DNA of 61,981 bases. Source: Streptomyces cellulosae (lineage in GTDB: Bacteria; Actinomycetota; Actinomycetes; Streptomycetales; Streptomycetaceae). Positions 52,087 to 60,686 of the stretch are shown here, in pieces. The notes below the pieces were generated by a model. That model did no database searches. It had not been told where the DNA came from and saw only the letters and a program-made list of their open reading frames with translations. The stretch spans positions 1 through 61,981 of the forward strand of contig NZ_JOEV01000044.1 in NCBI RefSeq assembly GCF_000721105.1, read 5' to 3'. Numbering within the stretch: the first letter of the stretch is position 1; each line of letters begins with the position of its first letter. The position numbers and the translations under genes are program-made.

Positions 52087-53601
52087 ATGGTTGAACGGTA
52101 TGTGATGTCCATCGACCAGGGCACCACCTCCACCCGATGCATTCTGTTCGACCACGGCGGGCGTCTGGTGTCGGTCGCGCAGCGGGAGCATCAGCAGCAC
52201 TTCCCCCGGCCGGGCTGGGTCGAGCACGACGCCGTCGAGATCTGGCGCAATCTCCAGCGCGTCGTACCGGAGGCACTGTCGAACGCCTCTGTGGACGCGG
52301 CACAGATCTCGGCCATAGGGATCGCCAACCAGCGCGAGACGACGGTGCTGTGGGACCGGCGGACGGGTGTCCCGCTGAGCCGGGCGATCGTCTGGCAGGA
52401 CACCCGAACCGCCCCGCTCGTCGAGGACCTGAGGAAGCAGCCCGGAGACGCATTCTTCCTCGACCATTGCTGCCTCCCCCCTTCGACCTACTTCTCGGCG
52501 CCCCGGATCCGCTGGCTGTTCGACAACATCGACGGGTTGGAACGGCGCGCCAGGGACGGCGAGGTGCTGTTCGGCACCATCGAGAGCTGGCTCATCTGGA
52601 ACCTCACCGGCGGTGCCGACGGCGGCCTGCACATCACCGACGCCACCAACGCCAGCCGGACCATGCTCATGGACATCCGGACGCTGACCTGGGACGAAGC
52701 ACTGATGGACTTCTTCGGAGTGCCGCGCTCGATGCTGCCGGCGATCCGCTCCTCGGCCGAGACCTACGGTGAGGCCCGCTCCGTGCTCCCGGGCGTGTCC
52801 ATCACGGCCGCCCTCGGCGACCAGCAGGCGGCTCTGTTCGGACAGACCTGCTTCTCGCCCGGCGAGGCGAAATGCACCTACGGCACCGGCAGCTTCCTGG
52901 TGATGAACACCGGCACCGATCTCGTACGGTCCCGGCACGGGCTGCTCACCACGGTCGCGTACAAGATCGGGGACCAGCCCACGGTCTACGCGCTGGAAGG
53001 CCCGATCGCCGTCACCGGCTCGCTCGTCCAGTGGTTCCGCGACCGGCTGGGCCTGATCCACAGCGCCCCCGAGATCGAGACGCTGGCGCGCACCGTCGAG
53101 GACAACGGCGGCTGCTACATCGTCCCGGCGTTCTCCGGTCTGTTCGCACCCCACTGGCGCAGCGACGCCCGCGGCGTCATCGTCGGCCTCACGTCGTACA
53201 TCACGAAGGGGCACCTTGCCCGAGCCGTCCTGGAGGCCACCGGCTGGCAGACCCGGGAGGTCGTCGACGCCATGAACGCGGACTCCGCGCTCGCCCTGAA
53301 GCAACTCAAGGTGGACGGAGGGATGACGTCCGACCACCTGCTCATGCAGATCCTGTCCGACGTGCTCGACGTTCCCGTGGTGCGGCCCCTGGTCCACGAG
53401 ACGGTGTCGCTGGGCGCTGCCTACGCCGCCGGGCTCGCGGCCGGCTACTGGCCGGATCTGCAGATCCTGCGCCGCAACTGGCACCGGGCCGCTCAGTGGC
53501 TGCCGGACATGGACCCCGAACGGCGAGAAGGGGAATACGCGAGCTGGAAGCGAGCCGTCGAGCGGTCCCTGGGGTGGATCCAACCGCCGGAGGGCTCGTG
53601 A
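52087..53601 (+). CDS. glpK: Glycerol kinase
   Basis: A 504-residue FGGY kinase with the glycerol kinase layout: [15 protein letters not shown] at the N-terminus (phosphate 1), [16 protein letters not shown], and [15 protein letters not shown] (adenosine region), with [15 protein letters not shown] near the end. It makes glycerol-3-phosphate. No glpF or glpD adjoins it, so this may be a second, solitary kinase. Length equals the family norm. Confidence 0.93.
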   Translation: MVERYVMSIDQGTTSTRCILFDHGGRLVSVAQREHQQHFPRPGWVEHDAVEIWRNLQRVVPEALSNASVDAAQISAIGIANQRETTVLWDRRTGVPLSRAIVWQDTRTAPLVEDLRKQPGDAFFLDHCCLPPSTYFSAPRIRWLFDNIDGLERRARDGEVLFGTIESWLIWNLTGGADGGLHITDATNASRTMLMDIRTLTWDEALMDFFGVPRSMLPAIRSSAETYGEARSVLPGVSITAALGDQQAALFGQTCFSPGEAKCTYGTGSFLVMNTGTDLVRSRHGLLTTVAYKIGDQPTVYALEGPIAVTGSLVQWFRDRLGLIHSAPEIETLARTVEDNGGCYIVPAFSGLFAPHWRSDARGVIVGLTSYITKGHLARAVLEATGWQTREVVDAMNADSALALKQLKVDGGMTSDHLLMQILSDVLDVPVVRPLVHETVSLGAAYAAGLAAGYWPDLQILRRNWHRAAQWLPDMDPERREGEYASWKRAVERSLGWIQPPEGS

Positions 53602-53759
53602 GGCGCCGGCCCACGGGCTGACGCGGGGACTCCCGGCGGTGCGCGGGGTCTTCGGGCGAGAGCCTGTGGGGCCCTTTGCCGCGTGGTCCCGGTGGGTGTC
53701 GCGTGGGCCCGGTGTCCCGGTGGTCTCCGGGTTGCCGTGGGCTCCGAGTCCGCGTGGTC

Positions 53760-54371
53760 TCAGTCGAAGAGGATGTGCCGCAGTGTCCGGGTGAGGCGCT
53801 CGGTGAGCTGCTCGGGTGGCATGGAGGCGAGGGGTTCGGTCCGTGCGATGTACCGGCTGAAGGCCACGCCGATCATGTGTGACCCGACGAGTGCGACCCG
53901 GGTGTCCAGGTCGTCGCCGGGTGCTGCCGGTGTGCCCGGGGAGAGCACGGACCGGTAGACGGCCGCGCTGTGCTCCTGCATCGCGACCAGGAGGTCGGCG
54001 GCGGCGCGTTCGTCGGACGCGGCGCTGCGCACGAGGGTGATGAGGGGGTCGTCGACGGCGCCGGTCTCCATTCGTCGGACGAAGGCGTGGGCGATCCGGT
54101 CGGGCAGCGTCGCCCGGTCCCCGGCCGCCACCCGCTCCAGGTCGCGGTTGCCTGGTACCGCCGCGAGGAAGAGCCGCTCCTTGGAGGAGAACTGACGTGA
54201 GATCAGGCCGTGGGTGACACCGGCCCGGGCGGCGATCTCGCGGAGGGTGGTGCGGGCGTAACCGCGCTCGGCGAACGTGTGGCGGGCCGCCTCCAGGATG
54301 GCTGCCCGGTGCCCCTCCGGGTCCCGTCGGCGCCTGCGCGGCGGTTCGTCGGGCGCTTCCTGGTCGTTCAT
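53760..54371 (-). CDS. TetR-family regulator (first)
   Basis: A 203-residue TetR repressor. The helix-turn-helix is ILEAARHTFAERGYARTTLR with IAARAGVTHGLISRQFSSKE (about 25-65). The C-terminal domain resembles TetR_C proteins ending RTLRHILFD. It is divergent from the 54492 gene and probably controls it and the following SDR gene. Confidence 0.87.
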   Translation of the reverse strand: MNDQEAPDEPPRRRRRDPEGHRAAILEAARHTFAERGYARTTLREIAARAGVTHGLISRQFSSKERLFLAAVPGNRDLERVAAGDRATLPDRIAHAFVRRMETGAVDDPLITLVRSAASDERAAADLLVAMQEHSAAVYRSVLSPGTPAAPGDDLDTRVALVGSHMIGVAFSRYIARTEPLASMPPEQLTERLTRTLRHILFD

Positions 54372-54491
54372 GGCGACTCCTTCCTGCGATCACTGTAGTG
54401 CGGGTCTCCGGTGTCTTCGCCGACCGCTGATACTCTTAATATCCAAGTGGCCAATAACACTCAGGGTCCCATGGAGAGATGGAGTGTCCTT

Positions 54492-54911
54492 GTGAGCACG
54501 AATCCGCCGGAGTCCGCCGCGATCGCCGAGACCCGGCTGTTGCACAAGATGCACCGGGCCGCGACGGCCCTGCTCGCGGACGCCGCACAGCGCGACACCG
54601 CGCCGCCGGAAACACTGGCCGAACTGCGTGACTTCCTGGTGGAACCGGTGCTCTTTCCCGCGCTGGCGGCACCCATGCCCGATGAGGTGTGGGCCGAGTT
54701 CTCCCGCGCGGTGATCGCCTCGGCTCCCCCCGTGGGTGCCCACCTGAACATCGGCTTCTTCGAGGAGGTGGGCACGCCCGCCGAACTCGAGGCGGTCACT
54801 GCGAACCTGCCGCAGGCCGTTCTCCCGCTCGTCCCGGCCATGCGTGAGCAGGCCCTCGCCACTGTGAGCAGCCTCCGGGCGACCCACGACGTAAGGACGG
54901 TCACGGCATGA
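54492..54911 (+). CDS. Conserved hypothetical protein before an SDR gene
   Basis: A 139-residue, mostly helical protein beginning STNPPESAAIAETRLLHKMH. No family was recognised. The GTG start is seven bases after GGAG and is preferred to the ATG at 54471. It overlaps the SDR start by four bases. An AT-rich stretch (54430-54460, with TAATAT) in the divergent spacer probably carries both promoters and the TetR operator. Confidence 0.6.
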   Translation: MSTNPPESAAIAETRLLHKMHRAATALLADAAQRDTAPPETLAELRDFLVEPVLFPALAAPMPDEVWAEFSRAVIASAPPVGAHLNIGFFEEVGTPAELEAVTANLPQAVLPLVPAMREQALATVSSLRATHDVRTVTA

Positions 54912-55594
54912 CCAGCACGCTCATCGTCGGTGGCAGCGGCGGCCTGGGCGGCGTGATCGCCCAGCACTTCGCCGATCGCGGTGACGACGTCATCATCACC
55001 AGCAGGGACAAGGCGCGGGCCGAGTCGGTCGCCGCCCGGATCGGCGCCGGCACCCAGGGGCTGGCCCTGGACCTCGCCCGGCCGGAAACGATCAGCGCCT
55101 CGCTGGCCGGCGTGGCGGGCGTCGACAACGTCGTCATCACCGCCGTCGGACAGGCCGCGAACACGCTGGCGCAGTTCGACATCACGGACGCCGTCGCGGC
55201 CGTGACCATGAAACTCGTGGGCTACGCCGAAACCGTCCACGTGCTGCGTGACCGGTTCAATCCGGGCGCCTCCGTCGTGCTCTTCGGCGGACTCGCCAAA
55301 GAACGCCCGTATCCCGGTTCGACGGTCGTCACCACCTTCAACGCCGGAATCTCCGGCCTGGTGAAGACCCTCGCGGTGGAGATGGCCCCGCACCGCGTCA
55401 ACGCCCTGCATCCGGGCCTGATCGGCGACAGTCCCAAATGGCGCGACGTCCCCAACCCCCCACACTCGGCCCAGACGCCGATCGGACGGCTGGTGACGAT
55501 GGCCGAGATCGCCGACGCCACCGACTTCCTCCTCCGCAACACCGGTATCAACGCCCACGACCTGCACATGGACGGCGGCCTGCTGGTCACCTGA
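54908..55594 (+). CDS. SDR-fold protein lacking the catalytic Tyr/Lys
   Basis: A 228-residue short-chain dehydrogenase/reductase fold. The cofactor motif VGGSGGLGGVIA (TGxxxGxG type) is at about 7-18. The active-site helix that should read YxxxK is TTFNAGISGLVKTLAVEM, with Phe for Tyr and Ile for Lys. The later NALHPGLIGDSP and the C-terminal MDGGLLVT are normal. Similar Tyr-less SDRs act as regulators or non-canonical reductases. Its start overlaps the upstream gene. Confidence 0.8.
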   Translation: MTSTLIVGGSGGLGGVIAQHFADRGDDVIITSRDKARAESVAARIGAGTQGLALDLARPETISASLAGVAGVDNVVITAVGQAANTLAQFDITDAVAAVTMKLVGYAETVHVLRDRFNPGASVVLFGGLAKERPYPGSTVVTTFNAGISGLVKTLAVEMAPHRVNALHPGLIGDSPKWRDVPNPPHSAQTPIGRLVTMAEIADATDFLLRNTGINAHDLHMDGGLLVT

Positions 55595-56229
55595 ACCACA
55601 CCACCGCCGCGGATCGCCCGGGGCCGCCCCTCTCCTCGCGAGGGGCCGGTCCGGGCGGGCCGCCCCGGACGCTCCGCGACGGAGCGCACCGCTGCCCGGG
55701 TCAGGGTGCTCGCGGTCCGTACGGCGCTGGTGACGGCCTCGTCGGGAGCGAGCCCGCACAGATCGGTCAGGGTGAACAGCGCCTCGGCGCTCACGACCAC
55801 CGCGAGGTCACGCTTGAGCTGGGTGAACCCGTCCGGGTCCGTCGTACCGAGAGTGTCCTCCAGGGGGAGGAGCGCATGGTCGATGAGTCCATGGCGGATG
55901 CCCGGCCGGGTGGTCACCGTCTCGGGCCGGGTGACGGTGGCGGCGATCATCGCGCGTACCGAACCCTGCCGGGCGAGGACGCCCCGGAGCAGGAACTCAC
56001 AGGCGAGGGCGACGCGTTCGACGGGGTCGGTGGAGTCCCCGACGGGTGCGAGCGCCTCGGCGGGAGGCGGCCAGACGCCGGCCAGGGCCTCGCTGATCAG
56101 TGACGGGAGGTCGGGGAAGTACCGGTAGGCGGTGGCCTCGGAGACCAGGGCGGCGCGGGCGATCGCGGGCATGGTCACCTCGGCGCCCGCGCCGACAACG
56201 ACGCGGTCGCCCGCCACCGGTGGCGCCAT
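55222..56229 (-). CDS. TetR-family regulator (second) running into the SDR gene
   Basis: The first 195 residues are a TetR protein with a short N-terminus: VTMPAIARAALVSEATAYRY is the helix-turn-helix, then FPDLPSLISEALAG and an effector domain to AAVRSVAERPG. The frame has no stop at the usual length. It continues antisense across the whole 3' half of the SDR gene to 55222. The extra 124 residues are Arg/Ser-rich and look non-native. Either the original stop was lost or a frame error is present. Confidence 0.65.
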   Translation of the reverse strand: MAPPVAGDRVVVGAGAEVTMPAIARAALVSEATAYRYFPDLPSLISEALAGVWPPPAEALAPVGDSTDPVERVALACEFLLRGVLARQGSVRAMIAATVTRPETVTTRPGIRHGLIDHALLPLEDTLGTTDPDGFTQLKRDLAVVVSAEALFTLTDLCGLAPDEAVTSAVRTASTLTRAAVRSVAERPGRPARTGPSRGEGRPRAIRGGGVVQVTSRPPSMCRSWALIPVLRRRKSVASAISAIVTSRPIGVWAECGGLGTSRHLGLSPIRPGCRALTRCGAISTARVFTRPEIPALKVVTTVEPGYGRSLASPPKSTTEAPGLNRSRSTWTVSA

Positions 56230-56481
56230 CTATCGGAGGCGCCTTCGCCGGAGGCACCATCCACCGGAGGCGCCCCCCCCCAGTGAGCCCGGTCCCTGGC
56301 ATGCGGGTGACAGCCCGTGAACCACTCCTGACCGGCCGTGCCGTGCGGTCACCGTGGTGGGGCCGGCGCTTCACGAACTCTCGCGGCTCCGCCGGCCGCG
56401 ATGCCCACCGCCGGACCGGTGGCCGGCACCCGCGCGCCGGCCGGCAGGACCGGCTCCGGCAACCGGCGCGCGGCGCCGACG
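56230..56481. other. Spacer between two TetR genes
   Basis: It contains repeated GGCGCC/CCGGAGGCGCC words at 56220-56275 and a run of nine C. No gene is seen. The words may be operator half-sites for the second TetR. Confidence 0.4.
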
Positions 56482-57138
56482 TCAGGACTGTGCCGTGAGG
56501 GCCGTCAGATAGCCCCGCAGCATGGTCTTCGCCTCGTCGAGCAGGGCCGCGTCGCCCCGGGGGTCGCGGCGGAACGCCTCCTGGGCGAGGGCGTCGGCGG
56601 CGAGGACGGCGGCGTGGCAGGCCCGGGCCACCGCCTCGTCGTCGCGGGGCAGGGGGACGTCCAGGGCGAGCAGGACGCGGTGGATCCCGTCGGCCATCCG
56701 GCGCTTGTGGGCGCGGTCGGCGGCCCGGGTCCGCTCGGTCAGGCCGCTGCCGAACCAGAGGGCCCTGAAGCCGTGTTCGGTGCGGTAGATCTCGGCGTAG
56801 GCGTCGACGAGGACGCCGACCGGGTCCTCCCACCGCTCCGCCGTCGCGGCTTCGGCGAGGGCGTCCGTCGTGGCTTCGAGCTTGGCGAAGTAGCCCGCCG
56901 CGAGCGCCTCGATGATCGCGCCGCGGTCGGGAAGGTACTGGTACAGCGACCCCACCGACACCTTCGCCTCGGCCGCGATCCGGGTCGTGGTGAGCGCCCC
57001 CGTCCCCTCGTCGATCAGGACGCGCTCGGCGGTCTCCAGGACCCGGGCCAGGCGGGCCCTGCTGCGCGCCTGCTGGGGCGTACGCCGGAGGGAGGCGAGA
57101 CCGGCCGCCCGGTCCAGGCCCGTGGTGGGCTCGCTCAC
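56482..57138 (-). CDS. TetR-family regulator (third)
   Basis: A 218-residue TetR repressor with helix-turn-helix VLIDEGTGALTTTRIAAEAK and VSVGSLYQYLPDRGAIIEAL (about 42-80). The C-terminal domain is of the TetR_C type with EIYRTEHGFRALWFGSGL. It is divergent from the aldolase/kinase pair and probably represses it through the inverted repeat at 57154-57187. GGAGG precedes the GTG start. Confidence 0.88.
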   Translation of the reverse strand: MSEPTTGLDRAAGLASLRRTPQQARSRARLARVLETAERVLIDEGTGALTTTRIAAEAKVSVGSLYQYLPDRGAIIEALAAGYFAKLEATTDALAEAATAERWEDPVGVLVDAYAEIYRTEHGFRALWFGSGLTERTRAADRAHKRRMADGIHRVLLALDVPLPRDDEAVARACHAAVLAADALAQEAFRRDPRGDAALLDEAKTMLRGYLTALTAQS

Positions 57139-57153
57139 GCGACAACCTCCAAA

Positions 57154-57187
57154 GGTGAACGTGACATTGTTTCAGGTTTACGTTACC
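57154..57187. promoter_or_regulatory. Probable TetR operator
   Basis: GGTGAACGT (57154-57162) and ACGTTACC (57180-57187) form an imperfect inverted repeat in the 58-base spacer between the TetR and aldolase genes. Confidence 0.55.
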
Positions 57188-57196
57188 GTCGCGCGC

Positions 57197-57883
57197 ATGA
57201 CCGACTCAAGCTCGGAGCTGAGCGAGGAGCGAGCCGCCGTCGCGGACGCGTGCCGCCGCCTGGGAGCCGAGGGCCTGCTCATCGGTACGGCGGGGAACGT
57301 CAGCGTGCGGGTGGGGGAGCGGGTCGCGATCACCGCCACCGGCGCGGTGCTCGCCGCGCTGACCCCGGATCAGGTGACCGTCGTCGACCTCGACGGCAAG
57401 GTCGTGGCCGGCACCCTTCGGCCGACCTCGGAGCTGGATCTGCACCTCGGCGTCTACCACCGCTACGGCACCGGCGCGGTCGTACACACCCACGCCCCCA
57501 TGGCCACCGCCCTGTCCTGCGTACTCGACGAACTCCCGTGTATCCACTACCAGTTGCTCTCGCTCGGCGGCACCGTACGAGTGGCACCGTACGCCACCTT
57601 CGGCACCCCGGAACTGGCCGAGTCGGTCCTCACCGCGCTCGACGGCCGCAGCGCCGCCCTGATGGCGAACCACGGCGCGCTCACCCACGCGCCGGCACTC
57701 GACAAGGCGGTCGAGCATGCGCTGCTGCTGGAGTGGGCCTGCGGTGTCTACCAGCGCGCGGCCGCCCTCGGACCGCCCCGCGTCCTCGACGCACAGCAGC
57801 AGCTCGCGGTGATCGAGGCCGCCGTCGCCCGCGACTACGGCACCACCCAACCCGTATCACCCGTGCAGGAAGGAACCCGATGA
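57197..57883 (+). CDS. Class II aldolase/adducin (fuculose-phosphate-aldolase-like)
   Basis: A 228-residue class II sugar-phosphate aldolase. GLLIGTAGNVSVR is the phosphate-binding loop, PTSELDLHLGVY carries the catalytic Glu (about 84), VHTHAPMATAL holds two zinc His, and LMANHGAL the third. It would split a ketose- or deoxy-sugar 1-phosphate. It overlaps the PfkB kinase by four bases, forming a kinase/aldolase pathway. Confidence 0.87.
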   Translation: MTDSSSELSEERAAVADACRRLGAEGLLIGTAGNVSVRVGERVAITATGAVLAALTPDQVTVVDLDGKVVAGTLRPTSELDLHLGVYHRYGTGAVVHTHAPMATALSCVLDELPCIHYQLLSLGGTVRVAPYATFGTPELAESVLTALDGRSAALMANHGALTHAPALDKAVEHALLLEWACGVYQRAAALGPPRVLDAQQQLAVIEAAVARDYGTTQPVSPVQEGTR

Positions 57884-58818
57884 AGGCGCAGCAGGTCGTC
57901 ACGATGGGCGTGCACGTACTGGACGTACTGGTGCGGCCGGTGGAGGAGATACCCGAAGGCCAGGGCGCGACGCTGGTCGACGACATCAGGATGACCGCCG
58001 CCGGAACCGCCGGCGGCACCGCGCTCACCCTGGCCAAGCTCGGCGCGTCGGTCCGCACCGCCGGCGCGATCGGGACCGACCCCACCGGCGACCTGCTGGT
58101 CCAGCTGCTCGACGGGGCGGGAATCGACACCGGGTCGCTGGTCCGCCGCGTCGACACCTCCACCTCCGCGAGCGTCCTGCCCATCCGCCCCAACGGCGAC
58201 CGGCCCTCCCTGCACCTGCTCGGCGCCAACATCACCTACGGCCTCGACGACGTGCCCTGGGAGGCCCTCGCCGAGGCCACCCACCTGCACCTCGGCGGCC
58301 CGGAGCTGATCGGCGTCGACGTGGCCGCGCGCATCCTGTCGTACGCCAAGGAGCACGGCGTGGTGACCTCCATGGACCTCCTCGCGCCCGGTGTGCTCGG
58401 CAGCTTCGACCAGATCGAGGCGGCGCTGCCGTACGTGGACCACCTGCTTCCCAACGACGACCAGCTGCTCGGCTTCACCGGCGAGGTGGACCTGCTGGCC
58501 GGCGCGGAGAAACTCCGGGCCGCCGGTGTCGGCGTGGTCGCGGTCACCCGCGGCGGCGACGGCGCACTCCTGGTCACCGCCGAGGGCACCGAAACGGTCC
58601 CCGCCTTCGCGATCGACGTCGTCGACACGACCGGGTGCGGCGACGCGTTCTCCGCCGGCTACCTGCGCGGGGTGGGCCTGGGCCGCACCCCGGGCGAGGC
58701 CGCCGTCCTGGGATGCGCGGCGGCGGCACTGGTGGCGGAGGGTCTCGGCAGCGACCACGGGGACTTCGACCTCGCGGCCGCCGACGAGTTCGCCGCGGCC
58801 CGCAAACCGCGCACCTGA
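57880..58818 (+). CDS. PfkB-family sugar kinase
   Basis: A 312-residue ribokinase-fold kinase. N-terminal TAAGTAGGTALTLAKLGASV is PfkB signature 1, and DTTGCGDAFSAGYLRG (about 249-264) holds the catalytic Asp and anion hole. AGGAAGG precedes the ATG, which lies in the aldolase stop. The substrate is a sugar or nucleoside not fixed by sequence; with the aldolase it fits a deoxysugar or ketose route. Confidence 0.88.
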   Translation: MKAQQVVTMGVHVLDVLVRPVEEIPEGQGATLVDDIRMTAAGTAGGTALTLAKLGASVRTAGAIGTDPTGDLLVQLLDGAGIDTGSLVRRVDTSTSASVLPIRPNGDRPSLHLLGANITYGLDDVPWEALAEATHLHLGGPELIGVDVAARILSYAKEHGVVTSMDLLAPGVLGSFDQIEAALPYVDHLLPNDDQLLGFTGEVDLLAGAEKLRAAGVGVVAVTRGGDGALLVTAEGTETVPAFAIDVVDTTGCGDAFSAGYLRGVGLGRTPGEAAVLGCAAAALVAEGLGSDHGDFDLAAADEFAAARKPRT

Positions 58819-58826
58819 GCAGCCGG

Positions 58827-58860
58827 CTGCCGGCTACGTCGACGCCGACGTAGCCGGCAG
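58827..58860. terminator. Bidirectional hairpin terminator
   Basis: A perfect 15-bp inverted repeat (CTGCCGGCTACGTCG with CGACGTAGCCGGCAG) around ACGC lies between the convergent kinase and SDR genes. Confidence 0.85.
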
Positions 58861-58864
58861 TTCC

Positions 58865-58924
58865 ACGGCTGCGGCTACGGCTGCGGCTACGGCAGCGGCT
58901 ACGGCAGCGGCTACGGCAGCGGCG
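58865..58924. repeat. 12-bp tandem repeat over an SDR stop codon
   Basis: Five 12-bp units vary around ACGGCAGCGGCT. Read on the minus strand in the SDR frame, each full unit contains a TAG. Confidence 0.88.
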
Positions 58925-59789
58925 TGCCGCCCGTCGCGTTGACGATCTCCGCGGTGATGAAGGACGCCTCCTGCGAGGCCAGGAAGACGTACGCCGGGGC
59001 CATCTCGGCGGGCTGGGCCGGGCGGCCCAGGGGGGCCTGCTTGCCGAACTCCACGGTGTCCGGCATCGTCGCGGGGATCAGCGGGGTCCACACCGGACCC
59101 GGCGCGACCGCGTTGACGCGGACGCCCCGCTCGGCCAGCATCTGGGCCAGCCCCTGGGTGAAGGTCACGATGGCGCCCTTCGTCATCGCGTAGTCCAGCA
59201 GGTGCGGACTGGGCTTGTAGGCCTGCACGGACGTGGAGTTGATGATGCTGCCGCCCTCCGGGATGTGCGGCAGCGCGAACTTCGACAGCCAGAACATGCC
59301 GTACAGGTTGGTGCGCATCACCCGGTCGAACTGCTCGGTGGAGACGGCCTCGATCCCGTCGGGCTGCGACATCTGGTACGCCGCGTTGTTCACCAGCACG
59401 TCGATCCGGCCGAACTCCTCCACGGCCCGGTCGACCAGCTCCCGGCAGTTGGCCTCCTCGCGGATGTCACAGGGCACGGCCACCGCACGCCGCCCCGTGT
59501 CCTGAACCCACCGCGCGGTCTCGTGGGCGTCGTCCTTCTCCTCGTCCAGGTGGGTGAACAGGACGTCGGCGCCCTCCCGGGCGAACGCGATGGCCACCGC
59601 CCGGCCGATCCCCGAGTCACCCCCGGTGATCACGGCCTTGCGGCCCTCCAGACGGGCACAGCCCCGGTAGGACTCCTCGCCGTGGTCCGGAGGCGGGTCC
59701 ATGGGTCCCGTCCAGCCGGGATGCGGCTGGTCCTGGGACGGGAACTCGGGCTGCGGATGACGCTCGGCGGGGTGCTCCGGTGCGGTCAC
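58911..59789 (-). CDS. SDR oxidoreductase, general-stress type
   Basis: A 292-residue SDR of the extended-N-terminus type (YghA/GSP39-like). After a 45-residue His/Pro-rich leader comes AVITGGDSGIGRAVAIAFAR (cofactor motif), NNAAYQ, INSTSVQAY with the catalytic Ser, and YAMTKGAIV with Tyr/Lys of YxxxK. It is probably an NADP-dependent reductase of unknown substrate. GTG at 59789 follows AAGGGAG. The last codons fall in the 12-bp repeat. Confidence 0.88.
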   Translation of the reverse strand: MTAPEHPAERHPQPEFPSQDQPHPGWTGPMDPPPDHGEESYRGCARLEGRKAVITGGDSGIGRAVAIAFAREGADVLFTHLDEEKDDAHETARWVQDTGRRAVAVPCDIREEANCRELVDRAVEEFGRIDVLVNNAAYQMSQPDGIEAVSTEQFDRVMRTNLYGMFWLSKFALPHIPEGGSIINSTSVQAYKPSPHLLDYAMTKGAIVTFTQGLAQMLAERGVRVNAVAPGPVWTPLIPATMPDTVEFGKQAPLGRPAQPAEMAPAYVFLASQEASFITAEIVNATGGTPLP

Positions 59790-59937
59790 GGCGTGGCTCC
59801 CTTTCGTGCTGGTCCCGGGCTGGTGGGACACGGTTCGCTGGGCGAGCCCCGAGTACCCGGTCCGTGGTGGTGGAAGCGGGAGTGGTAGAAGCGAGCATGA
59901 CCAACTTGCTCCTCCCCGCTCTCCCGGCAGGCCCGCG

Positions 59938-60606
59938 ATGACCGCCGGCGCCGACACTCCCGACGGCCGGGGCCGCACCGGCCTGGACCGCACGGGCCGG
60001 GATCTCACCGGCAACCCGCGTGTCAGGGTGCGGGACGTGACCCTGCTGTCCAGCCACTGGTACGTCGAACGCGCCACCACCTTCGAGTACCAGCGCGCCG
60101 ACGGCACCTGGATCACCCAGCAGCGCGAGACGCACGACCGCGGCAACGGCGCCACCATGCTCCTGTACGACACCGACCGCGAAACCGTTCTGCTCACCCG
60201 GCAGTTCCGCTTCCCGGTGTACGTCAACGGCCACCCCGACGGCATGCTGATCGAGACCCCGGGCGGACTCCTCGACGACGAGGACGAGCACCCGGAGATC
60301 GCCGTACGCCGCGAGGTCGTCGAGGAGACAGGGCACACCATCGGCGAGGTCCGGCACGTCTTCGACGTCTACATGAGCCCCGGCTCGGTCACCGAACGCG
60401 TCAGCTTCTACGCCGCCGCCTACGGCCCCTCGACCCGCACCCACGAAGGGGGCGGCCTGGACGAGGAGGGCGAGGACATCGAGATCCTCGAACTCCCCTT
60501 CCGCCGGGCCCTGGAGATGATCCGGACGGGCGAGATCGCCGACGCCAAGACGATCATGCTGTTGCAGTGGGCCGCACTGGAGGGCCCGTTCGCCCGCGGC
60601 GCGTGA
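59938..60606 (+). CDS. Nudix hydrolase, NudK/GDP-mannose type
   Basis: A 222-residue Nudix enzyme with an intact box GLLDDEDEHPEIAVRREVVE (about 106-125) followed by ETG, giving full REUxEE. The upstream LLTRQFRFPVY and downstream DVYMSPGSVTERVSFY match NudK, which hydrolyses GDP-mannose-type nucleotide sugars. The first 25 residues are Gly/Arg-rich and poorly conserved, so the true start may lie later. Confidence 0.85.
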   Translation: MTAGADTPDGRGRTGLDRTGRDLTGNPRVRVRDVTLLSSHWYVERATTFEYQRADGTWITQQRETHDRGNGATMLLYDTDRETVLLTRQFRFPVYVNGHPDGMLIETPGGLLDDEDEHPEIAVRREVVEETGHTIGEVRHVFDVYMSPGSVTERVSFYAAAYGPSTRTHEGGGLDEEGEDIEILELPFRRALEMIRTGEIADAKTIMLLQWAALEGPFARGA

Positions 60607-60612
60607 AGTCCC

Positions 60613-60643
60613 TTGACTTCGAGCGCGCTTCAGCATGAAGACT
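60613..60643 (+). promoter_or_regulatory. MerR-type promoter candidate for the aldo/keto reductase
   Basis: TTGACT (60613-60618) and AAGACT (60638-60643) are 19 bases apart, the long spacing used by MerR-family activators. The spacer contains the palindrome AGCGCGCT. Confidence 0.45.
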
Positions 60644-60677
60644 CCCGTTCGTGCCCCGAGTGCGGGCACGAACGGGA
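60643..60677 (+). promoter_or_regulatory. Perfect hairpin over the reductase ribosome site
   Basis: TCCCGTTCGTGCCC pairs perfectly with GGGCACGAACGGGA around a 7-base loop. The 3' arm runs into the GGGAGGG ribosome site nine bases before the ATG at 60687. Confidence 0.7.
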
Positions 60678-60686
60678 GGGACGACC

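Noticed and set aside
53602..53759. G/T-rich stretch after glycerol kinase as a structured element
   Set aside because: It contains loosely repeated GTGGTCCCGG-like words but no regular period or stable hairpin that could be defended.
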